The notes: generated from the sequence alone by a model not told the origin. A stretch of 64,000 nucleotides of DNA from Ailanthus altissimus (GCA_946807835.1 OX327691.1:17907688-17971687); one strand, 5' to 3'. Shown: positions 43,313 through 56,300, counted from the first letter of the stretch. Program-made: numbers and translations.

Positions 43313-45198
43313 TGTCCCCTATGTGGGGATTTAGAGTTCCTTTTGGCACGTCGACCCTTCCCTATAATTCCCACATCATGTGTCAGAGTAATAGTCTTCC
43401 TTAGGTTAAATCTGTCCATTACCTGGATCTCCTCTGTTCCCCCGGTTCCTGGCATTTGTTTTGTTGCCTTATCTGTGTGGCCATGCGCCTCATTTCCCTC
43501 TGGCGTCTGTATCTCCCCTTCTGTTTTACTTAGATTTAACTCTTTTGGTTCTGGCATCTCCGGGTGGCCAATAGGTACTTCAGCTTCTCTTTGATTATTC
43601 TGATCATTCCCTTTTGCTTTCCACACTTGTTTTATCCCTGTCAAGCAGTCTTTCCCATCATGACCAACCCGTTTACATTTAGAGCATACTGATGGCTTCC
43701 ACTCATAAGTCACCTCCTGCCTAACCATATTACCCTCTTCGTCCTCTAATGTAATCATGGAAGGGAAATCACCCTCCACATCCATATCCACCAGGACCCT
43801 CGCAAATGCCAGCCTTGTTCTGTTCAAAGTACATTGGTCGCTAAATTTAGGGGATCCCAACGAGCTGGCGATACGACTCAACAGCGAGGGGCTCCAGAAT
43901 TCCCACGGTAATCCTGGGAATTGCACCCAAATAGGTAAAGTTCTGATACTTGCCACATCCATTACCATTCGGGGTTTCCAAGCTTTGAGTATCAAAGGGC
44001 GTTTATCAAAGGTCAGTGGACCATCCTCAAGAGCTTTTTGTTGCCCATATTCATTCTCAAAGTTAAACAGAAACACCCCATCTTTGATGGAGTGGATCGA
44101 GATAAGGCCAAATTGCCTCCAACGGCGCGTTATAAAAGCTTGGAGAGGTTGAAATTGGGGGCACAATCCATACACACACCCAATTAATGCATGCTGCCAC
44201 CTTTCCTCTTCTTCTTTAAGTTCATTACTATTGAATTTCACAATTTTCTTACCATTTGAGATTGTCGGGGGGACAAATTGTAGTTCACTGCCATGGCTTC
44301 GAGTACGGTTGTCAGCAAATAAAGATACCCAAGGCCTGTTAGATTGTACGCCCTTTCTGCCCTCGCAATCTGCCAATGTAGCACCCGCGGGTACTGTAGC
44401 AACAGCGGGTACTGTAGCACTCGCGGGTACTGTAGCAACAGCGGGTACTGTAGCACTCGCGGGTACTGTAGCAACCGCGCCCAGTGTAGCAGCAGCAGCA
44501 GCGGACGACGCCCCGTATCCCGCCCCACAAACAGCCGGCGCCGGACCCAAGCCGACAGCCAACACCGCGGGAAGCCCGTTGCTCCTGCGCATGGCCGCAC
44601 TTTCTGGAGCCACCGGAGGAGCCCCGACGGACAGCCCAGAATCCGCGGAGGCAGGAACCATGGAGGCCAAGCCAGCCGGAGCGCGACCGCCATTCCCGAG
44701 CGCCGGTGCGGCCCTGGAAGAACCTCCATTCGTAGGGGGGCCAGGAGCCTTCGTTCCAGCAACCCGGGAGCCGGCAGAGCACAGCACAACCCCCTGTGCA
44801 AGAACCTCGGCAGCCCCCGCAGGAGACCCGACGGTCCCGGCCGACGCACCTGCAGCAGCTCCACAGCGCAGAGGATCACCAGAACACCCCGAAGGCAACT
44901 CGGACAAGGCTGCCAGAGGATCCCCACACCCGGAAGCAGCGAACGGGGGAGCAGCCGCGTGGGACGCCGGCGGAGGATAGGCAGCAGAGGGAGGAGCAGC
45001 AGCAGTAGGAGGAACGGCTGCAGAAGGAGGATCGGCAGCAAGCTGGGCGCTACCATCGTTCACTTGCTCGCTAGGCGAGCGATTCCGGGCACCGCGAGCG
45101 GACGGAGACGGCGGCATTTTGTTCGATTTTTTCTTCCTCATGGATACGGCGTAAGTTTTCTGTGCGCCGAGAGAAAAAACCCTATTATGCCACGTCAC
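43309..45198 (-). CDS. LINE ORF1 protein (DUF4283 and zinc knuckle)
   Basis: 629 residues from the ATG at 45198; an ATG at 45141 (MRKKKSNKMPPSPSARG) is an alternative start and may be the real one. The N-terminal 290 residues are Ala/Pro-rich low complexity with short ATVPAV/ATVPAS repeats coded by an 18-bp DNA repeat (44380-44480). The DUF4283 RNA-binding fold starts near residue 328 (EEERWQHALIGCVYGL), typical of plant L1 ORF1. A CCHC knuckle CSKCKRVGHDGKDC lies at about residue 503. This chaperone-like protein coats the LINE RNA. The N-terminal half is very GC-rich, unlike the rest of the window. Stop at 43309 overlaps the ORF2 start. Confidence 0.92.
   Translation of the reverse strand: MTWHNRVFSLGAQKTYAVSMRKKKSNKMPPSPSARGARNRSPSEQVNDGSAQLAADPPSAAVPPTAAAPPSAAYPPPASHAAAPPFAASGCGDPLAALSELPSGCSGDPLRCGAAAGASAGTVGSPAGAAEVLAQGVVLCSAGSRVAGTKAPGPPTNGGSSRAAPALGNGGRAPAGLASMVPASADSGLSVGAPPVAPESAAMRRSNGLPAVLAVGLGPAPAVCGAGYGASSAAAAATLGAVATVPASATVPAVATVPASATVPAVATVPAGATLADCEGRKGVQSNRPWVSLFADNRTRSHGSELQFVPPTISNGKKIVKFNSNELKEEEERWQHALIGCVYGLCPQFQPLQAFITRRWRQFGLISIHSIKDGVFLFNFENEYGQQKALEDGPLTFDKRPLILKAWKPRMVMDVASIRTLPIWVQFPGLPWEFWSPSLLSRIASSLGSPKFSDQCTLNRTRLAFARVLVDMDVEGDFPSMITLEDEEGNMVRQEVTYEWKPSVCSKCKRVGHDGKDCLTGIKQVWKAKGNDQNNQREAEVPIGHPEMPEPKELNLSKTEGEIQTPEGNEAHGHTDKATKQMPGTGGTEEIQVMDRFNLRKTITLTHDVGIIGKGRRAKRNSKSPHRGQ
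44376..44495. repeat. 18-bp coding minisatellite in LINE ORF1
   Basis: The unit gcgggtactgtagcaaca and its variant gcgggtactgtagcactc alternate, giving a 36-bp higher-order period over about five and a half units. It codes six-residue ATVPAV/ATVPAS repeats on the minus strand. Such repeats change copy number easily, so sister LINEs may differ here. Confidence 0.8.
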
Positions 45199-45209
45199 CC
45201 TTGCCAGTT

Positions 45210-45225
45210 TTAGGTCTAGGGTTTT
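45210..45225. repeat. Right target-site duplication of the LINE
   Basis: Exact match to 39571-39586. Confidence 0.9.
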
Positions 45226-47466
45226 GGGGTCTTGTTCCTACTTGATTAAGATCATAGTCTAGAGCACAATTTAAAAACTAATGAGATCAAGATAGAATCA
45301 GTCTAAAACTACTTAAGAAAGACATCACAAAACTCCAAGTAGGTTCTATACTAAGAGTTCGAGATGCAAGTTCCAAAGAAAAAAAATTGATAAACACCAT
45401 TAGATAAGGTATTAAAAATCTCAAGATCAGGGTCAGCTATTACCAGATAAGAAAGATCTTGAGAATTTTAGAATTAGAGTCAATTTTTACTCGATATCAA
45501 AAGCACAAAAATTTCAGGGTTGGATCAATCTCATCACCTCAAACACCGCCACAAATCACGATGGAGATAATTAGACTTCTTGCCTATAATTCTCGGGGTA
45601 AAAATGACAAGAATCCACTATAAAAGAGCAACCTCACGATTGTCAAAAGTAATGAAATTTTTTCTCACTTAAGACTTTAGAGCAATTTCATCTTCTCCAA
45701 AATCATAGACTTAGCATCGGAAGGTTTTTATTGAAACAACTATCAACTAGACCATAAAGCTGTTGTATATTTATTGCAAGGAAGCCAAAATCATCAAGCT
45801 CAATCCTATTTTCAACACAGCCCAGTAGAAGAGGCCTAAGTTCATTCCCTCCTAAATAAATCTAAAGCTTGTTAACTCAAGGAATAAGATTTTTTTATTA
45901 ACAGTTTTTAGCATCATTTGTAGAGACGAAACAAAAGGGCTCAAAATGCTCACCAAAACTAAAATGGTGAACCACTCACGGTGTAGTGCTAAAAACCACT
46001 TGAATGCCAACTAACTGAGCATTTGGAGCGAGACAACAAGGTTTGATGGATGAACCCTCAAGAAAATCTAGTGGCGTAGGCTAAAAGTTTACTATAAAAG
46101 GCATTGAGAGAATCCCAAATGTGGAGAGAAGAAGGAGTAAAGATGAAGTAGTTGTTGATTGAGATTTTAAAATAGCATAGAGGACCAAATAGAGCATGGG
46201 AACCCTAGGAAGCCAATCAGTAGAATGGCCTCCCAAACCCCGAATACCTAAACATATATAATGGACCATTAGCTAGAAACTCCTAAGGAGGAAGGGTGGA
46301 CAAAATGCAACAAGTACCACCTGATAGCCCATCAGCGAGTGGATTAAGGTACAACCACATCAGAGGAGAGTACGACCAATCTCAAGTTAGAGACTCGAGC
46401 CATATGGTCAGGCAAAAGGTAATGTGGACTAACCCGTCGTAGGATTTATAAAGAGTATATATTTACTAGAGCGAGTTTGGTAATGATACTCAAAACTCAC
46501 AACGAGTTTGAAATTTGATATTTCATTTTTAAAGCGGATGCAAATATGGGTATAAAGATATCTATCTCAAATTCAATCCATTGTCATCCTTACTTATCAC
46601 CCTGTCTCAAGCCGGTGAGGAAAATTTTTGAACTCCTATTTGGATATTATAAATTCTAGTAGCAAGTTTTCCTATGATCTTGTCATAGATCTTTCCTATA
46701 AACTTATCATAAATAATTTCTTATGATCTTGTCATAATTTTTTTTCTATAATCTTGTCATGAATTTTTTCCTATAATCTTATTATAAATTTTTTTTCCTT
46801 TGATTTTGTTATAAGAATTTTCTACAAACATATCATATATAAAATTTTCTAACATTAAGATTTTTTTTTTAAAGTTAACATTAAGATTTTTTAAATCTTC
46901 CCTCGTGAATTTCACCCTTTTTTTTTCCTTCTTATCATTTTTTTAACACATACAAAAACTAATTTAACATGCTCCATTTTTTGTGACAGCATCACGGCAT
47001 AGTGTTTGTTCTAATTTAAACACTTAATTCAATTCACAAACCCAAATACTCCACTCTCAACCCCACCATCAAACTAACTGTGATATCATATGAAAATTAG
47101 GAATACCATACAAAAATATATTTTTCAACGATGATTGAATGGATATTTGTAAAAGCTAACAAAAAGGAAAGCTTTTTAAGATAAAACATTATTTCCTAAA
47201 CAGAAAATCTATTGACTTATACCCGAGGAGGCAACTAGCCGCTGCTGCCTTGAAAAGCTAGCTGTCCACAAATCAAAACTTGCCGAGACTTGTCTTGGGC
47301 CTAATCGGAAGTTTCATGAAATGTCATTATTCTTGGCAGATTTATCTGCCAGATTCATGAAAAGTTTCTTGTAACCGTTGGGATAGAATCTTGGGGTGAT
47401 CTGTAATTGTTCTTCGTTATTCCTATCAATATACCCGCACACAGCAAAGTTGAGCATTGTTAATGA
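45226..47466. other. Intergenic DNA; unidentified possible TE remnant, then PUP pseudogene upstream
   Basis: 45226-46600 is less AT-rich than most spacers and has an LTR-like character in places, but no domain could be read on either strand. 46660-46835 is a minisatellite (separate entry). 46880-47466 shows no gene. Confidence 0.4.
46660..46835. repeat. Minisatellite, unit of about 30-35 bp
   Basis: The unit ttcctatgatcttgtcata (with variants cctataaacttatcataa, tatgatcttgtcataat, ctataatcttgtcatgaa, ctataatcttattataaa, tttgattttgttataaga) recurs six or seven times, decaying to the right. No coding role is apparent. Confidence 0.7.
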
Positions 47467-48948
47467 ATGGCGGAGATGGAAATTCAAGCTAATTCTACTA
47501 TGAAAAAGGCACTTCTTGTGCTAAACTGCATCCTTCTATCTCTCAGCCAATGCGGCGAGCCATTACTGCGGCGCATCTACTTCATACGAGGAGGCAAAAG
47601 AGTTTGGTTCTCAAGCTGGGCTTTTAACAGGTGGCTGCCCTCTCATTCTCATCCCTATGACCATATCTTACTTGTGTCGCCCACACATCCAATCCCCATC
47701 TCTTATCAAGCCCGTCTTCCTGTCTCAACGACTTCTTTGATCATGGCCACCCAGTTGGCTTTCACCGCAGGTTATGCTTTTCTTCTGTTCATGCAAAAGT
47801 TCCCTTCTTATTCCATTAACGCCATGGTTTTGTTAACATTTGGGACCGGTTTTTGGCTTTACATTCAAGCAGTGATCAACCAAATAGGGTTTCTCATGAC
47901 GCTAGCATCCTAAGCATTGTATGGATTTATTTTTCCATTGGAGAGTTGACATACAAAAAAGGAAAAACAGGAAATAAGTCATGGACTTGTGATGGAAAAT
48001 TCAAAAGATAAGGTGCATGTTTGCCACTGCTTTATGTAATGTGGGAATGCTTGTTAACAATTACTTCAAGGTTATTCTTTCTCTTCCCCGCCAATCATTT
48101 CTAAAGCACGAAACAGATATTAATAAGTCATCATGTGTATTATTATCAAGAGTTATGTTTGTGTGTAGACATCTGCAGACTTAAATTATACAATGTTGTT
48201 TAGCTCCAAAATAAAGACATCGTTCTCTAAGTGATAATACAATAATTAAATAATTATATGTAAACCGAAATAATTATGTATAACTCAATTCTACATTTAA
48301 TTTTTTTTTTAAAAAAGGTCTTGTACTTGAAAATCTATATTCATATAATATTCAATTGTATTAAGAAATTTATTAGTCTTTCTCTGGTGAAATCGATAAT
48401 TACTACTTTCTTCTTTAATAAATTCATAATAGTTACAAACTTCTTTTTTTTTTCTGTAATTGATCATTTTTTTAAAAAGAAAATGATTAAAATAAAAAGA
48501 AGTGGTAGATACAAATTTATTAAAGAGAAAGAAGTAGATAAGAATTTTATGAAGAGGCAAATTAATAAATTCCCTTTTTGCTATGAACATTGTCGTATTG
48601 AATTAATCCGGAACCTTTTGCAGGCAATTCAAAGAGAAGGAAGAGAATATTTTTTGGTGGTCTTGTGGTGCGCGATCATGTGGCAATATTTATTTTTTGG
48701 GAAGAATTGAAATCCTCATCTTTGCTATCCGCTATCATAATTGCAGTTCTGCTTCCAATAACTGGTTCTGGCAATTATTTTCTATAAAGAAAATTTTCAA
48801 GCAGAAAAGGGAGTTGCTCTTGCACTTTCGCTTTGGGGCTCTGTTTCATATTTCTACGGTGAGATGAAAGATAGCAAGAAAAAGAAACAAGTTTCAGAAG
48901 TAGATGAATTGCCGCCTCAGCTTCCCGATCCAGGACAGAAAAAACTGA
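47467..48948 (+). pseudogene. PUP pseudogene, copy 4
   Basis: Starts like the intact copies ([37 protein letters not shown]), then a one-base frame change at about 47620 and a deletion of about 50 codons remove the [13 protein letters not shown] to LYAYGL part; SARLPVST-like coding resumes at about 47706. A further frame change follows near 47850. The exon 1 end (ttacttcaag before gttatt, 48070) and exon 2 start (after cag, 48624) are still recognisable. Exon 2 has another frame change near 48706 but keeps [20 protein letters not shown]. The deletion removes about two membrane helices, so no transporter can be made. Confidence 0.88.
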
Positions 48949-48986
48949 AGCAATTTTTTTTTATATTTCCTAGTAGTTAGTGAATA

Positions 48987-49017
<31 letters not shown>

Positions 49018-50388
49018 ACTAGTGCTATGAATCTGACATCCAGGGGGATAACAGAGTAAGCCTGTGAAAGAGAAATTCCCCTCTGAATTGGTTTTGTATG
49101 CATGATTCGTGTATCTCCGATCTCAGGATTCAGGAATGTTTATGTATTAATCTGAATACTGGTCGAATCCTAAATAAAGTTGATCACAACTGTTAGATTA
49201 CTGAGTCCGGCCTCGCGAATTTCATGCATTCACATCCACTAATCATATGATAAGCATGAAACCGCACAAAGCTCAACACTTAGGAAAGTTTTCAAGGTTT
49301 CAAAATCTCTGCTCCAATTAATTGAAGTTTAACTATAAACAAAAACTAGGAATGAATAAAAAAGTACTTAAATAAAAAAAATTGAATTGATTGGTTCAAT
49401 TTAATATTAGAATATAAAAATTAATTAATCGAATTTTTATTTCAAATTTTAAATATATTATAATCGATTTGGTTCAATTTCTTATGCTTAAACTGATGGT
49501 TTCATTTATGTGAAATCTATTCAATTTCGGTTTAAATCTAAACCAAATCAAAATCGAATTTTTTCCACCCTAATATTTCATACTTGAAATTGAAACATGT
49601 CCTCCTTTTTCAAAGATGAGATGGTTAAGAGAAATGCCAATTTCTATCCAGTATCACTCGACGGCGATGCTTTCTGATTACAACACTGTTGCTTTGACAG
49701 TTAAAACATTATTTATCAAAAACGTAAAGAGAAAAAGTATCAATCATCATCTTACCGAACCAATTATGGCATAAGCTAGCAATGATAAAAGGCTCGGGCC
49801 TAATCCACTCATTGGCCACCGTACCTAGAGGCGAGCTGCCAAAAACCGAGAGTACCATTCGTGCATTCGCAAAAATAACCTCTTTCCACCCAGCAGTTAG
49901 GAAATAAAGTCAACTTCCTCAATACAGTAAAGAATAAACAGCTTATCAAGAAGTTGCTAATGAGAGATGAAAAAGTAAGAATAACAATGGCGTTCATCTT
50001 CACTCCATGACATTTACTGCAGTGCTAAGTGATAACTAATGATAAAAATGTCGCAGTTCCCTTTTTTTGGAGGAAAAAAGGGAAACACAGGTAATTTAAT
50101 GGTATTTTTATTATAACTGATTATTTATCACTGTACAACAATTACAATTGATGAACGAGGAGAAAACTCTAGCAAAAGCAAAAACCGTCTCCTCTATTAA
50201 AACCAAAAACTGAGAGAAGTGTCGATGAATGGCTGCCAAAGAATGGGGATGGATAAAGATATTATAGAAGTTTATATTAAGATACTGTTAACTTCTGCCT
50301 AAAAAAATTCTTCAGGACAGGAGGCAGCAGTTCCAACATTGTTGATAGTTGGCACTTAATCTCCATCAAAGTTGCCTTGAGGTGGTCT
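48949..50388. other. Intergenic DNA
   Basis: An (AT)n run at about 48990-49017. Otherwise no gene, module or repeat was recognised. The right part, from about 50050, probably holds the 3' UTR of the DnaJ gene (minus strand). Confidence 0.5.
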
Positions 50389-53300
50389 TCAGCTCATGGT
50401 TTTACTCAAGAATAACAGGATTAACACAAATAGAGATAACTCAACCATAAACTTGGGTTCTGTCACGTGTTCAACAATTTGCCGCCACCTGAAAGTTCAA
50501 CCAGTAGATAGCTGCTGATAAAGCCTGTTGTCCATTTCAGGATCTTCATTACAAACATAAGAATGACTAAATGGCCAATCACACCAAGTTGCTACTAAAT
50601 TGTATCAAACTACTAATCATATGAAGCTACTGCTTCAACAAATAATAATTCAATTTTCTACTATGTAAAAAAAGCTCAGTATCAGTTTAAAACTTGTTTA
50701 CTTTAATGGACAAGAAATATTTCTGAAACAAGGAAAAGGGGCAATAGAACGAATTCTACAAATCAAACCCCAAAAAGAACAATTAAAGGAAGTGCTAATC
50801 CCCTAGATTTCATAATGAAGTCAAAATACACATAGATGGTATTTTAATGAACCAGTCAATGATCCAAAAAAGTAGAATATCCAAGACTAACTGTACTCAC
50901 TTTATTTCTCCTACAACATTGATCAGTATCATTCAGGAGACTTATATTTTTGCACAGAATAATGTAAGAAATCTCTCATGAAAGGATCATGCAGACAACT
51001 ATCTTATGCCTAGACATAATTTAAATTGAAACTTTCAAAAGGATTAATTAATCAGGTAGAAATCAAAGTTTGCAAGAACTACTAGGTAATAAATACATTA
51101 TGAAAGAAAAAAGTACTTACCAATTTTCTTCAACAGAGGTTTTGTTTTCATTACTAATTTCTTCCTTTGCGAATTCTTCTAAAACAGCACGCTGGCGTTC
51201 ATTTAATTCACTAACCAGAAAAGAAAGAAGTCATAAGTTCACTTCTCTATTTAAAGTTCCAAAAGTACCAAATTGAAATGTCAGTTAACCGATGCTCCTT
51301 TAGCAAAGTAGAATTTCTGCCCATATATCCAAAATATATAAGATTGCAGAAAAGAAAACAAGGAAAGAAGATGTTCTTCAACAGACAATGATTCCAAACG
51401 CCACATTCATCCTTGAACTTGTAGAGTGAACACATTGAGCAATAATTATTAACAATTTACAACCAAACAGAAATTGTCAAAATATTTAATTGATACAACT
51501 GCAATGCAACAAGAAAAAGGCTTACATAGGGAAGTTAACACGGAACCGCACAAATTGATCGCCATGGTCTAGAATAAAACCATGCTTTGGCAATCCTGCA
51601 GGAACTTAAAGCTTAAGCATATATTTTACGGGATGGGAGCAACTTCAAGCATTATAATATATGATTAATGTACCTTTCCCTCTTAGTACCAGAAGTTGTC
51701 CAGGTTGAGCCCCCTTTGGTATCTGCTATGGCCATAATTACCACCAAAAAGTATAAGCATCAAAGAGGCCTGGAGCAACCAAAACTTCATAGAAACAGAT
51801 ATAACTAGAAGGTGCAATTCCAAACATGCAGTCTGGATAATATGGATATCATATTTTACCATTCAAAATATAATCCAATAAATTAAAGAATCTAATGCAG
51901 GCAGCAAATTATAACAGATCAAAAAGGATAAAAAAATTTAAATCAGGAATAACTTTTGCCTCCAATACTTCGTCACATTCGGATTGTTGAGTTTCCACCA
52001 TGCAAATACCCTGTCTTCCAGATTTTGTCAAATGAATTGTGTCCAACCACGTCAGGAATATGGCCTCTCAAATGCATGTTCATGATAAGCCAATATTTAT
52101 GAGCCTAACTAAACATGCTCTGCACATGCCAGCAAACTAACTTCACCCTAGCACTTTTTGTTCTTGAATTCGGTTTCTTTAGTGTTAAACTTTTTGTTGA
52201 TTGAGTTTAAAATTTTGATCAAATTTCAACCACACTTAATTATGTATGAGAAATACAAACAGCTTCCTGCATTTAGAAAAAACTAACATTCTGCTTAGAA
52301 TTATATGAAAATGAAAAAAGAAAAAGAAGATAAGGACAGAACTATTACTTTTATTTGCACCTTCCCAGACAAAGTTGGAACATCAACCCTTCCACCAAGA
52401 ATAGCCTGTATGAAAATTCAAACAATTATGTTATTTTACATGAAGCTTACTCTAGAAGAGAACAAACAAATATACATGAAAATAAGGATAAAATTTCATT
52501 TTCTTCCACTGACAGTAAGAATTTACAAGATATCAACCCGTAAGTGGATCAAGAAGGTAAACAAATTTAACAAAGATTAAAAAATGGAGAAAGATGGTGA
52601 CACAAATCATGCCGAGTATAGAACCTGAAATGTGGCCTAAAGCATAGATCAGATAAGGAAAACCACACAAATGAGAAAATGTGATCCATAATGATTCAGT
52701 TCTCACTTGTGTAAAGCTGATATTAGAGTCCACATATATATCAGCACCATCTCTAGCAAAGACAGGGTCCTTGGCTACCTGCGTTAACAAAAAAAAAAAA
52801 ATATCCGCTTCTAGAAAAACAAGCCATTGAATGTGCAAACCTACTTTAAATCACATTAGAGTAAATTCAGAATCTAATTTTCATACATTGGTGAGAGAGG
52901 GATCTAATGATTAATAAAGCCAATCTAGCTAAGGAATGAATAGTGTAAAACATGCCTTTAATTTAATGGACAGGTTCCCGGGTTGGATTCCTTTTCCAGC
53001 AGCATTACCAGCCTCTGGTACGCGTATCGTATCTCCAGAATCAACACCTAATCAATTTATAGAGAAAACAGAGAAAGAAAAATAAAAAAGATGAATGCAA
53101 AAACTTCAAAAATGAAGCATAAAATAATATAACTTTATCATTGAAGATAGATCAAAGAAATGATTAGATAAAGATTCAAATATTGGACTCTCATCCTATA
53201 GCGCATTCAATATTCAGCATGGTAGGCTCACAAGCATGTTTCATTACCAGCTGAAGTTATACTTCCTTCAGAGTAATGTATGAAGTGATTGGTGTTGACC

Positions 53301-56300
53301 TAAAACTACTCTACACCACTTGTTTGCAAACCCACATCACAAAGAGCTGGGGATCAGTTATCTCAACCTTATGTTCCCAGCCCTCCTGAAAGTCTGCACC
53401 TGTTCTTAGTAGACATTGAGCCAAGCTCAACTGAAAGTCTAAAAAGCTTGTACAAACTGCAGCTACATTGAATTCACATCACCTAAGCTTGAACAGATAG
53501 ATATTTAATTCATTCACAATTCATTTTCATCCCTAATCAAGGGGAATTGTTCCAATAAAGAAAATCAGAATGATACAATTTTCACCAGGCAACCAAAATA
53601 ATTTGCTGGGTCATATACACTCTCAAGATGACATTTGCAAGTTCATGAAGCAAGTATGTTTGGACACGATCCTTCATGAAAAACATTATATAGCTCCATT
53701 TGCTATGCCAGCCTGATGAACTGGTTATAACTTTGACAATTAGCATCACGGACCAAGATATATGACAAAATTCAAAAGCAAATCACTCAATTTTATCTTT
53801 CTCTTTTAAACTTAATTTTCTTATAGATGGAAAAAAACTAAACCTAGTACCTTCAATAAACCACATCTTAGGCACCTAAGAAGTAGCTCAATTGGTGTCA
53901 TGATGAAAGAAAAGAATTAAAATCAACCTGCTGGAATTGTTACTTCAACATCCTTAACACCCTCAACCACCCCTGATCCCCTACATGACATACAGTGTTC
54001 CTGGAACAGATGGGAAAAAAGAAAACAGCCAACATCAGTTATAACAACATATGAGACTTTATTTAACTATTCACTTGAATTGGCACCAGACCTTAATGAT
54101 CCGTCCCGACCCTTTACAGGAGCTGCATGTTGACGTAAATGGAGGAATAGTAACCTGGTCCAAAGTTGGACAAGCAAGACCAGTTGAATTAACGACCAGC
54201 TGAATTCTAAAATGACCAGCAAAAGATATTATCCCACAAAGTGAACCCTTTTCAGAAAGATTTTATCCACTACAGAATAAATCCTCAGAGCACTTACTTT
54301 TCCTAGGCCTTGACATGTTGGACAGATTTTTGTTTTGGCATCAGATGGATGGCCATGCCCATCTGCATCAATAGACATGTAAAAATGCACAAAAAAAAGT
54401 CAAATAAACAAATTTCTATTAAAATCGAGAGAATGAGAATGAAAAGACTCATATAAGCAATTGAGGCCTTAGTGCTGCAAGGTTCCTCAAAAGTAGCATG
54501 ATCCTAGAACTATTAGTTTTACTCACAGCAAGATTCACAGGGCACAAATGCATCAAAAGACAAATGTTTTGTACATCCTTTAGCAGCTTCAGAAAAAGAG
54601 AGTAACAGCTCCACCTATGGAATTCAAAACAAAACACAATATAGTTATTTAGAGTGGAGATGTAGAGACTGGTGAACAGAAGCAAACAAGTTCACCTGAA
54701 TGTCTGGTGCAAAATGATCTGTCTCATCTTCAAAAATCTGCAAGCCATTTATGGCTTGTAAATTCAATATTAAAAAGTTGTAACAAAAGACTACATTAAG
54801 ATGAAAAATTAGGAGACAGTAAAGATACCTCAGAGAATATTTTGTGGAATGAATCAGAGAAATGAGTTCGATAAGCATATCTGAAGCCCTCTGCATCACC
54901 AGTATCATATTCTACATTCTCTGAGCCTCTACTTCGCTTCTTCAACAACATGAGGATAACAAGAATGATGAAGTTAGTTTAAAAACCTTCCAAGCAAAAC
55001 ATAGTCCTTTTTAGAGTCTAAATTAACATGCCCACTTTAAAGAACCAAACAAGAGTAAGCATAGACAAGAGATACCTAATGACTACAAAATCACAAATTA
55101 AAAGTTGAAAAGTAAGTAAATACACAGAAAACAGAGAGGAATAGAGAAGAAAAAAGTTGATACCCTGTCATATTGCTCTCTCTTATCTGAATCTCGCAAT
55201 GTCTGCAATATGCAAGGATGAATTGCATATCAAAATATAGAAAATCAAGGCGAGAACATGATAATTTCTCTTGTTTATTGGGAAGATTAAGATACTAATG
55301 AAGAGAGAAAACACTTAACATGTCAGAAGAAAAATCACAAGAAAAAAAAAAACAAAATTGAACACTCCACAGTTCAAGCAGAACCACAAACCTCGTAGGC
55401 ATCTCTTATCTCTTGAAATTTCGTCTTTGCAGAAGGATTATTCTTATTTGCATCTGGATGGTACTTCTTTGCAAGCTGCACCAATTCAAAGAAATTCAGC
55501 AACTTAAACATTAAACAAAAGAAAAGGCATAGCCACTACCAGAACAAAGAACAGAACATCGTGAATACAAGATGGTAGAAGAAAGAAACAACAGCTTGCA
55601 TCACAGGACATTGTATATTATGCTATGGCGGTTCCTCTAGCACTGATACAATTTAAATTCCTCAAATAAAAGCATATTCGATGCCTAAAATATACTCACA
55701 GAATGAAACGCCTTTTTTATATCATCTTGGCTGGCATTTTCAGGAACACCAAGAACTTTGTAGTAGTCTCGCTGACTGGAGGAGCAAGATCCTGTAAGAA
55801 TAAAGTGAGCTATAATAACGAAAGCTAAAAAACTATATACTACAATTTCCTTTTTTTGCAGAAAAAAGAAAAGGTCAAAGATAAAATGAAGACCTGTAGC
55901 ATGAAAACATCGCTTTGTAATCAACATTCCAGTGATAGCAAAATCAGCAGGTTTCCGATTAATAGAACTACAACTGTGCAAAGCTTAACCAAACAAAAAG
56001 AATAAGGGTAAAGAAAATGCAAATAAATATAATTAGACGATAGCTCAGCATCAATTAACGAATTTTAGGAAGCTCACAAAAAAGAGCTTACCTCGTTTAT
56101 GAAGTAATGATTGATGCAATCTACAAGCTTTCCCAAGCCAATAAGATTTATGAATGGGCGATTCTACAGCCATAGATGACAGCAATTGCCTTCGATACTG
56201 CTAAACAAAAAATAATTAAAAATTAAAATCCAACATGAGGAAAAAAAAAAAAGAAAGAGTAATTAGTAATAATTTTTGGTTCATGAACTGACCAGTAGCC

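Larger units (their letters stand above)
39587..45209 (-). mobile_element. Intact L1-type LINE retrotransposon
   Basis: About 5.6 kb, minus orientation, bounded by a perfect 16-bp target-site duplication. The 3' end is a poly(A) tail (poly T from about 39583 to 39601). Both ORFs are open from start to stop and overlap by four bases (ATGA at 43312-43309). With an exact duplication, an uninterrupted tail and intact frames this is a recent insertion and a candidate active element. The 5' UTR before the first ATG is only about 11 nt, or about 70 nt if the second ATG is used, so slight 5' truncation cannot be excluded. Confidence 0.93.

Noticed and set aside
44344..45213. Long open frames antisense to LINE ORF1 (up to 289 residues)
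   Set aside because: They arise because the GC-rich, repeat-bearing 5' part of ORF1 has few stops in any frame. Their translations are Arg/Ser- or Pro/Ala-rich low complexity without domains, while the minus frame has DUF4283 and a zinc knuckle.
45226..46600. Possible LTR or gypsy fragment
   Set aside because: It has an LTR-like feel, but no LTR pair, primer site or coding domain could be found, so no call was made.
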